Below, one piece after another: positions 7,646 to 13,232 of a DNA stretch of 16,535 nucleotides. Source of the stretch: CAYPOY01 sp964412395 (lineage in GTDB: Bacteria > Chloroflexota > Anaerolineae > B4-G1); contig CAYPOY010000092.1 in assembly GCA_964412395.1 (NCBI GenBank), positions 1-16,535 of the forward strand, given 5' to 3'. How positions within the stretch are numbered: the first letter of the stretch is position 1; every line of letters begins with the position of its first letter. The notes under the pieces were generated by a model. The model ran no database searches. It was not told the origin of the DNA and saw only the letters and a program-made list of their open reading frames with translations. The translations under genes were made by a program, and so were the position numbers.

Positions 7646-7664
7646 GGGGGAGGGCTTTCCGTTT
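7624..7664 (+). terminator. Riboswitch-linked attenuator hairpin
   Basis: The left arm AGCCCTTCCCC (7624-7634) pairs with GGGGGAGGGCT (7646-7656) with one G-T pair, over an 11-nt loop, and is followed by the modest T-run TTTCCGTTT. Its position between the B12 aptamer and the first gene suggests an expression platform that ends transcription when ligand is bound. The weak U-tract makes the efficiency uncertain. Confidence 0.6.
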
Positions 7665-7736
7665 CTGACTGCTCCGGGGCGCAGGATTATAAACTCTGCG
7701 TGAACACACACATCAGACATCAGGAGGAGAAAAACG

Positions 7737-10022
7737 ATGCACTTGCGCAATCTCGTATTGACCATCACACTGGGGGCTGCGATCACCATAGGACTGCTCG
7801 CGGGCCTGAGCTTCTGCGCTGTCCCGGCAGAGGCTCAGCCTGCCCCGGCCCCGGCGGCCCCCACGATTGACCACAGCGACGCTATCAGCGACGCGCTAGC
7901 CTACCTGCAGACGAAGCAACTGCCCGACGGAGGTGTCGAGTGCTGGACACCCGGCGAGGCCGACGACTTCACCACCATCAAGACGGTCATCGCGCTCGCC
8001 GCCGCCCACCGCCCGGTCAGTTTCCTGACCTCGGTCAGCGGCACGATGCCGCTGGACTACCTGGACACTCGGGCCTTCTCCTACACCAGGGACTTGAGCG
8101 GCACCATCTTGCCCGGCCGGGCCGGAATGTTGATCGCGGCAGTGGTGGCCGGTGATAGCACCCCCTACGCCTTTGGTAAGTACCCCCTGGGTCACAGCTC
8201 AGCCGGCCTGCCCATCAACCTGGTGGAGGAGCTGAAAACGACCTACAACCCGGCCACCGGTGCCTATAGTACCACCGCCAGCCAGGGCTGGACCAGCGGC
8301 GCGGCCAACACGACCAACCAATTGTGGGCTGTCCTCGGCCTGGCGGCAGCACAGGAAACGGTGCCCGTTTCAGCTACAGATTTCCTCATCGGCCTGCAGG
8401 AACCCGACGGCGGCTGGGGCTGGGGCGCTGGCTTCGGTGACGTGGACACCACTGCGCTGGTCATCCAGGCCCTCATCGCCAGCGGCAACGTGAGACCAAC
8501 CCATACCAAAGTGCAGGAGGGCCTGACCTTCTTGCGGAACGCACAGGCCGCTTCCGGCGGCTGGGAATCCTGGGGCAGTCTGAGTGCCGACTCGACCGCT
8601 GCCGCCATCCAGTCCATCGTCGCAGCAGGCTACACCCCAGCGACCGCGAGTTGGGCTGCCGCCAGCGGGCGCACGCCGCACGACGACCTGGTCGGCCTCC
8701 AGGCAGCGGACGGTGGTTTCAGTGGCAACGCGCTGGGCACTGCCCACGCCATCGCCGGCCTGGCCGAAACACCGCTGCCCGTCTTCGGGCGAGCGCAGCG
8801 TGTCCGTCGTGCCCTCACCTGGATGAACGAGCAGCAGAACGCTGACGGCTCCTGGTCCGGCTGGTCCGGCCCCGACCCCGGTGCCACCTGCGATGCGGTG
8901 CTGGCGTTCACGGCGGCGGGCTACGATCCCGATAGCGTCAAGGCGGCTGGCAACGTCACTTCGGCGCTGGACTATCTTTCCGCCGCTGCGTCTTCTTACG
9001 TCAACAACGGTCCCGATGCGGCGGGCAAACTGGCCGTGGCGGTCGAAGCGGCCGGCAGAGACGCACACACTTTCGGCGGTGTGAACATCGTCCACGTGCT
9101 CACCTCCACCCACTACAGCCCGACGTTGGGTGCTTTCGGCGTCCCCACCAACACCTATCACCAGGCCTTCGCCATCCTGGGCCTGGCGGCAGCGGGCGAG
9201 GCCATCCCCGTCAGCGCCACGCAGACGCTCACCGACCTGCAACAGGGCGACGGTGGCTGGAAGTACGACCTGGGCTCAGGTTGGTGGAACACAACCTCCC
9301 CTGACCACACCGGCCTGGCGTTGCAGGCTTTGATCGCGGCCGGCGTGCCCCCTACCGGTACCCATATCGTCAGCGCGACTGTCTTCCTGCACTCTCAGCA
9401 GGACACACAGGGGGGCTGGTCCAATACTAACTCCACCGCCTATGCCGTGCAGGGTCTTCTGGCAGCGGGCGAGGAGCTGGTCGCCAACTGGTTGAAGGAC
9501 GGCCACAGCCCCTACGACGCGCTGGCTGCCTACCAGAAGCCCGACGGCCCCTTCGTCTGGGCCTGGTCGTGGCCCGCCGACAGCGGCATGGCCACCTGGC
9601 AGGCGGTGCCGGCGCTGCTGGGCGTGCACTATCCATTCTCATCCACCGCGCTGACGTCGTTCGGCGGTGTCAATCGTGGCCCCGATCCCGATCGCATGGT
9701 CGCTGCACCCCCGCGCGCGACGTGGGGCAACAGTGTGGACGTGATCATTCCCTTCGGCAGCGACCTCGACGCTGACGGCAGCGTCACGCTGGACTGGCGC
9801 GCCCACGGCCAGACCTCGTGGGTGACGGGCACGGCGGTCCACCGAGCCGATGGTTACTATACCGCCACGCTGTCTGGCACAGCCCTATTAGTCTACGAGT
9901 TCCGGGCCACCTTCACGGACCCAGACGGCGTGCAATACGCAACCGAGATCACCGACACCGTCGTACTGGGGGTCATGCTGGAGCCTCGGACCATCTACAT
10001 GCCACTTGTCCTGAGGCGGTGA
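7737..10022 (+). CDS. Secreted prenyltransferase/squalene-cyclase-repeat protein, intrinsic-factor-alpha-like
   Basis: The product is 761 residues from ATG 7737 with a strong AGGAGG 9 nt upstream. A signal peptide spans residues 1-33 and ends AEA. The Cys at 27 lacks a lipobox context. Residues about 46-630 are alpha/alpha-toroid repeats, each a QxxDGGW-type turn followed by a T(A/G)xAxxAL helix: QLPDGG (61), QEPDGGW (221), QAASGGW (270), QAADGGF (322), QNADGSW (367), QQGDGGW (502), QDTQGGW (555) and QKPDGPF (600). The segments 170-330 and 456-605 align with each other as a duplication. A beta-rich domain (655-745) and the C-terminus IYMPLVLRR follow. No DCTAE or DXDD catalytic motif of squalene cyclases is seen, so it is probably a binding protein. 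With a B12 riboswitch upstream and a DUF4430 gene downstream it resembles the alpha domain of intrinsic factor and transcobalamin. Confidence 0.85.
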   Translation: MHLRNLVLTITLGAAITIGLLAGLSFCAVPAEAQPAPAPAAPTIDHSDAISDALAYLQTKQLPDGGVECWTPGEADDFTTIKTVIALAAAHRPVSFLTSVSGTMPLDYLDTRAFSYTRDLSGTILPGRAGMLIAAVVAGDSTPYAFGKYPLGHSSAGLPINLVEELKTTYNPATGAYSTTASQGWTSGAANTTNQLWAVLGLAAAQETVPVSATDFLIGLQEPDGGWGWGAGFGDVDTTALVIQALIASGNVRPTHTKVQEGLTFLRNAQAASGGWESWGSLSADSTAAAIQSIVAAGYTPATASWAAASGRTPHDDLVGLQAADGGFSGNALGTAHAIAGLAETPLPVFGRAQRVRRALTWMNEQQNADGSWSGWSGPDPGATCDAVLAFTAAGYDPDSVKAAGNVTSALDYLSAAASSYVNNGPDAAGKLAVAVEAAGRDAHTFGGVNIVHVLTSTHYSPTLGAFGVPTNTYHQAFAILGLAAAGEAIPVSATQTLTDLQQGDGGWKYDLGSGWWNTTSPDHTGLALQALIAAGVPPTGTHIVSATVFLHSQQDTQGGWSNTNSTAYAVQGLLAAGEELVANWLKDGHSPYDALAAYQKPDGPFVWAWSWPADSGMATWQAVPALLGVHYPFSSTALTSFGGVNRGPDPDRMVAAPPRATWGNSVDVIIPFGSDLDADGSVTLDWRAHGQTSWVTGTAVHRADGYYTATLSGTALLVYEFRATFTDPDGVQYATEITDTVVLGVMLEPRTIYMPLVLRR

Positions 10023-10039
10023 AGATTTTGGTGGCACCA

Positions 10040-10070
10040 GTTCCGGCGTGGTCCCTGACCACGCCGGAAC
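10040..10070 (+). other. Perfect 14-bp intercistronic hairpin
   Basis: GTTCCGGCGTGGTC (10040-10053) pairs fully with GACCACGCCGGAAC (10057-10070) around the triloop CCT. No T-run follows (CTCCCTACTT), so it is unlikely to be a full terminator. In an operon gap it may stabilise the upstream mRNA end or lower expression of downstream genes relative to the abundant secreted protein. Confidence 0.6.
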
Positions 10071-10091
10071 CTCCCTACTTGTGGAGGTAGC

Positions 10092-11354
10092 ATGAAGCGC
10101 AAGGTAAACGGGATTTACTTGGCACTGGTTGTGCTCCTGGCACAGGTCGTCGTTGGGGTCAGTCTGCGAGGCGTGCGCGCCCAGGAGACCAATCGCATCG
10201 GCCTGGTCGTGCGCTTTGGCGATGGCTCCCTCATTACCCGCTGCATCGAGTTTGGCGAGTCGGAGATCAGTGGCTATGACGTGCTTATGCGTTCAGGCCT
10301 GACCGTCGTAGCTGCCTATGACTCTGGTCAGGGCACGGCGATCTGCAAAATCGAACATGAGGGCTGTCCGGCTGAGGCTTGCTTGACGTGTGCCTATCCA
10401 AACTACTGGTCCTATTGGCACCTCGTGAATGGGGACTGGGCCTACTCCCAGGTCGGTGCCGGCGGCCACACCGTTCATCCTGGCGACGTCGAGGGGTGGA
10501 GTTGGGGCACTGGTGACCCGCCGCCCGTCGTCTCATTCGATCAGATTTGCGCACCGCCCCCAACCAACACACCACCGCCCACCGATACTCCTCCGCTCCC
10601 CACCGACACTCCTTCGCCTCCGACCGCCACGCCGTTGCCTACCGGCACCTCTCTACCCCCGACCGCCACTGCGCCCCCGGTGATGCCGACCGCCACTTCG
10701 CCTCCGCCGACTCCTATGGTCTGGTTCCGGCTGGACGAGAACCCCGTCCCTGCCGGCGCTTGCACGACCTTGCGCTGGGACACCGACAACGCGCTGGAGA
10801 TCTACCTGGATGGGGAGCGCGTGAGCACTGACAGCAGTTGGGAGGTTTGCCCCACTGCACCGCAGGAATACCAACTGCGGGTCGTGAGCGTGGGGGGGGA
10901 GCAAACCTACACGCTAGTGCTGGGCGTGACCGGCACGTCGCCATCGCCGACGTTCACCCCTCAGCCTGTGGCAACCCTACTTCCGTCTCCCTCCCTCACC
11001 CTCCAGCCGGTGACAACTCCATCCCCATCGTCTTCTCCCACCTCCCAGCCGGTGGCAATCCTGTCTCCATCGCCTTCCTCCACCCCCTCCCCTCCCACAT
11101 TCCCTTCTCCCACACTCTCCTCCCCCACACCCACTCTTTCCACTCCCTCCCCTCAACCAACGCCCTCCCCATCACTGGTCTCCAATCTCCTGCAACCGAC
11201 AACCACCTCTCACCATCCAGCAATCAGCAACCAGCAACCAGCATCCAGCGATGAAGGCCCAACTTCCACCTTGCCGTTTGGTTACATTGCCTTCGGTCTC
11301 ATCACCATCGGGCTGGTGAGCTGGCTGATCTTTGGGACTCTCCATCGGAGGTGA
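10092..11354 (+). CDS. Surface-anchored DUF4430 protein, intrinsic-factor beta-domain-like
   Basis: The product is 420 residues from ATG 10092, preceded by GGAGGT. A signal peptide covers 1-30 (ends VRA). Residues about 34-150 form a DUF4430 domain: GLVVRFGDG, a SGYDVLMRSGL helix, AICKIEHEGC, and the signature YWSYWHLVNGDW (105-116) then VHPGDVEGWSW (128-138). Six cysteines (51, 85, 92, 97, 100, 153) could form disulfides. A Pro/Thr linker (154-208), a small Ig-like beta domain (about 209-282), a long Pro/Ser/Thr stalk (285-385) and one C-terminal transmembrane helix (about 394-414) with HRR follow, placing the domain outside the membrane on a stalk. DUF4430 is the fold of the C-terminal beta domain of transcobalamin and intrinsic factor. 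It overlaps the S-component gene, pointing to a substrate-capture role for the importer. Confidence 0.85.
   Translation: MKRKVNGIYLALVVLLAQVVVGVSLRGVRAQETNRIGLVVRFGDGSLITRCIEFGESEISGYDVLMRSGLTVVAAYDSGQGTAICKIEHEGCPAEACLTCAYPNYWSYWHLVNGDWAYSQVGAGGHTVHPGDVEGWSWGTGDPPPVVSFDQICAPPPTNTPPPTDTPPLPTDTPSPPTATPLPTGTSLPPTATAPPVMPTATSPPPTPMVWFRLDENPVPAGACTTLRWDTDNALEIYLDGERVSTDSSWEVCPTAPQEYQLRVVSVGGEQTYTLVLGVTGTSPSPTFTPQPVATLLPSPSLTLQPVTTPSPSSSPTSQPVAILSPSPSSTPSPPTFPSPTLSSPTPTLSTPSPQPTPSPSLVSNLLQPTTTSHHPAISNQQPASSDEGPTSTLPFGYIAFGLITIGLVSWLIFGTLHRR
11179..11251 (+). repeat. Heptamer-periodic array in the DUF4430 stalk
   Basis: Successive 7-mers read TCTCCAA, TCTCCTG, CAACCGA, CAACCAC, CTCTCAC, then after a 3-base shift CCAGCAA, TCAGCAA, CCAGCAA, CCAGCAT, CCAGCGA (11217-11251). 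They encode the variable membrane-proximal stalk (residues about 363-387), where length is unlikely to matter. Confidence 0.6.
11347..11351 (+). promoter_or_regulatory. Ribosome-binding site deciding the S-component start
   Basis: GGAGG ends 5 nt before the GTG at 11357. For the in-frame GTG at 11351 it would overlap the start codon, so 11357 is preferred. Confidence 0.55.
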
Positions 11355-11356
11355 GC

Positions 11357-12205
11357 GTGCGCCGGATCGTCAGCGGATCCATCTATGCTTTCAGCGCGGC
11401 CATTGGCGTTCTGGCCTTTGTCTATCCCTTCTTCTTCGACGCACAGACCAACGGTTCTATTGGCATCGCCCACGGCCAGGACGCGCCGCTGATAACTACA
11501 GCACTGGTGGGACTATCGCTGGTCGCGCTGCTGGTGGAGCTGCAAGGACAGGCGATCGGTGCGAAGACAGTCGCTATGCTGGGCGTGCTGGTCGCCATCA
11601 CCAGTGTGCTGCGCTTCATCGAGGTCGTCGTTCCTATGCCGGGCGGCTTCTCGCCTATCTTTGCGCCCATCATTCTGTCCGGCTATGTCTTTGGCAGCCG
11701 TTTCGGCTTTCTGATGGGAGCCTTCACACTGCTCATTTCCGCGCTAATCACCGGTGGTGTGGGGCCATGGCTTCCGTATCAGATGTTCACAGCAGGCTGG
11801 GCCGGCCTGACCGCTGGCTGGCTTTCACGCATTGCGTCTCACGTTTTACGCATTACGCAACGCATTACGCATCGTGCACCACGCCCCCACCGGTCACTGA
11901 CATTTGACATTCTTGTGCTATGCATCTTTGGCTTCGTCTGGGGCCTGCTCTACGGCGTGATCATGAACGTCTACTTCTGGCCCTTGGCGGTGGGGCCGGT
12001 CGAGCAGATCTGGGGGCCAGGCATTGGTCTGGGCGAGACGCTGGCCCGCTACGCCGTGTTCTACGTGGCGACATCGCTGGGGTGGGACCTGGTACGGGCG
12101 GTGGGCAACGCGGCGCTGATCCTGCTGCTGGGCGCGCCGACAGTGCGGGCGCTCACTCGCTTCCAACGCCGTTTCTATTTTGAGGTGCGTCCTGCCCATG
12201 GTTGA
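11357..12205 (+). CDS. ECF transporter substrate-binding (S) component, probably for a corrinoid
   Basis: The product is 282 residues and very hydrophobic, with about seven membrane spans. An N-terminal pair (residues 6-25, 42-62) precedes the S-component-like core from about residue 72: VAMLGVLVAITSVLRF, then GGFSPIFAPIILSGYVFGSRFGFLMGA, the loop ITGGVGPWLPYQMF, AGWAGLTAGW, and C-terminal spans around 188-210 and 233-262. Small-residue patches in the first core helix match the surface that S components use to dock on EcfT. Residues 157-185 are a cytoplasmic loop made of heptamer-repeat DNA. It overlaps the DUF4430 gene upstream and the EcfT gene downstream. The B12 riboswitch and intrinsic-factor-like partners suggest cobalamin or a precursor as substrate, in the manner of CbrT. 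Family assignment beyond 'ECF S component' is not certain. Confidence 0.8.
   Translation: MRRIVSGSIYAFSAAIGVLAFVYPFFFDAQTNGSIGIAHGQDAPLITTALVGLSLVALLVELQGQAIGAKTVAMLGVLVAITSVLRFIEVVVPMPGGFSPIFAPIILSGYVFGSRFGFLMGAFTLLISALITGGVGPWLPYQMFTAGWAGLTAGWLSRIASHVLRITQRITHRAPRPHRSLTFDILVLCIFGFVWGLLYGVIMNVYFWPLAVGPVEQIWGPGIGLGETLARYAVFYVATSLGWDLVRAVGNAALILLLGAPTVRALTRFQRRFYFEVRPAHG
11825..11911 (+). repeat. Heptamer array in a cytoplasmic loop of the S component
   Basis: The array reads TCACGCA, TTGCGTC, TCACGTT, TTACGCA, TTACGCA, ACGCA (5 nt), TTACGCA, TCGTGCA (11825-11878), then an unrelated perfect pair TGACATT-TGACATT (11898-11911). It encodes a basic loop between two membrane spans. Confidence 0.65.
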
Positions 12206-13232
12206 TGTGCGCGCGTGGCTTCTCTGGGCATTGACGACGTTGGTGGCGGCCTCATCCACTCGCAACCCGCTCTACGTCGTCCTGTTGCTGCTGATCACGA
12301 CGGTCGTGATTGTCGCCTGCGCGCCAGCCCGGGAGCGGCGGATGTTCCCTTCCCCGCTTCGGTCCGCGGCTGTGGCGGTTCCCCTGGCAGCTCTGTTCAA
12401 CGGCCTGACTGCTCATCTGGGCGACACGATGCTCTTCCGCCTGCCCGACTGGCTCCCGCTGCTGGGCGGGCCGGTGACGCTCGAGGCACTCGTCTTTGGG
12501 GCGACGAACGGCCTCACCTTGACTGCTATCTTCGGCGGTTTCGCCGTCTTCAACCAGGTGACACCGGTGCATGACCTGGTGAGACTCACGCCGCGCGCCT
12601 TTCACGAGGCTGGCGTTGTGCTTTCCATCGCCCTCACCTTCATCCCACAGACGACCCGCAGCCTGGCTCGCATTCGCGAGGCCCAGGCGGTGCGTGGTCA
12701 CCGCGTGCGCGGTCCGCGCGATTGGCTGCCCATCGTCGTGCCGCTGCTGGTGAGCGGGCTGGAGCGCTCGATGGGGCTGGCCGAGGCGATGGTCGCCCGG
12801 GGCTACGGGGCCATCTCCGACCGGGCGCAACCCCTGCGCGTGCAAGGACCGCTGGCGCTAGGGTTGCTGGCGCTGCTAGGAGGCTGGCTGATGTGGTTGT
12901 TCCTGCCATCATGGAGGGGGGAGGCCCTGGGCGGGATGACCGTGGGGACTGGGCTCATCGCCGGCGTGGTGTGGCTGGCTGGCCGGGCCGTCCCCCGCAC
13001 TGCCTACCGGACGCATCGCTGGACTGCCCACGATACGTTGGTTGTGCTGGGGTGTGGGCTCACGCTGGCCGTGGCCCTGTTGCCACTGCCCCTGACGGAT
13101 CGGGCGACACTGTACTATGCACCCTATCCGCGCCTGTCCTTGCCCGCCTTCGATCCGCTCATCGGGTTGGGATTGCTGGGGCTGCTCACGCCAGCGGTAG
13201 TTGTCACCGGAGGCCCAGCAGGTCGCTCATGA
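12198..13232 (+). CDS. ecfT: ECF transporter transmembrane (T) component
   Basis: The product is 344 residues from ATG 12198, overlapping the S-component stop by 8 nt. GAGG at 12182 is the nearest ribosome-binding site, somewhat far. Hydrophobic segments at about 5-42 and 55-70, then the EcfT core (95-205) with the two Ala-Arg-Gly coupling motifs: QAVRGHR (163-169) and MVARGYG (198-204). In ECF transporters these arginines sit in grooves of the two ATPases and transmit ATP hydrolysis to toppling of the S component. The family is usually about 260-270 residues. This one has extra C-terminal membrane spans (about 218-245, 285-305, 320-340), making it longer than typical. It ends in an ATGA overlap with the ATPase gene, so S, T and A are translationally coupled in one dedicated transporter. 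Confidence 0.88.
   Translation: MVDVRAWLLWALTTLVAASSTRNPLYVVLLLLITTVVIVACAPARERRMFPSPLRSAAVAVPLAALFNGLTAHLGDTMLFRLPDWLPLLGGPVTLEALVFGATNGLTLTAIFGGFAVFNQVTPVHDLVRLTPRAFHEAGVVLSIALTFIPQTTRSLARIREAQAVRGHRVRGPRDWLPIVVPLLVSGLERSMGLAEAMVARGYGAISDRAQPLRVQGPLALGLLALLGGWLMWLFLPSWRGEALGGMTVGTGLIAGVVWLAGRAVPRTAYRTHRWTAHDTLVVLGCGLTLAVALLPLPLTDRATLYYAPYPRLSLPAFDPLIGLGLLGLLTPAVVVTGGPAGRS

Noticed and set aside
7797..7817. Possible lipobox around Cys27 of the toroid protein
   Set aside because: The residues before the Cys are LSF. Phe at -1 is not accepted by lipoprotein signal peptidase, and a normal AEA cleavage site follows.
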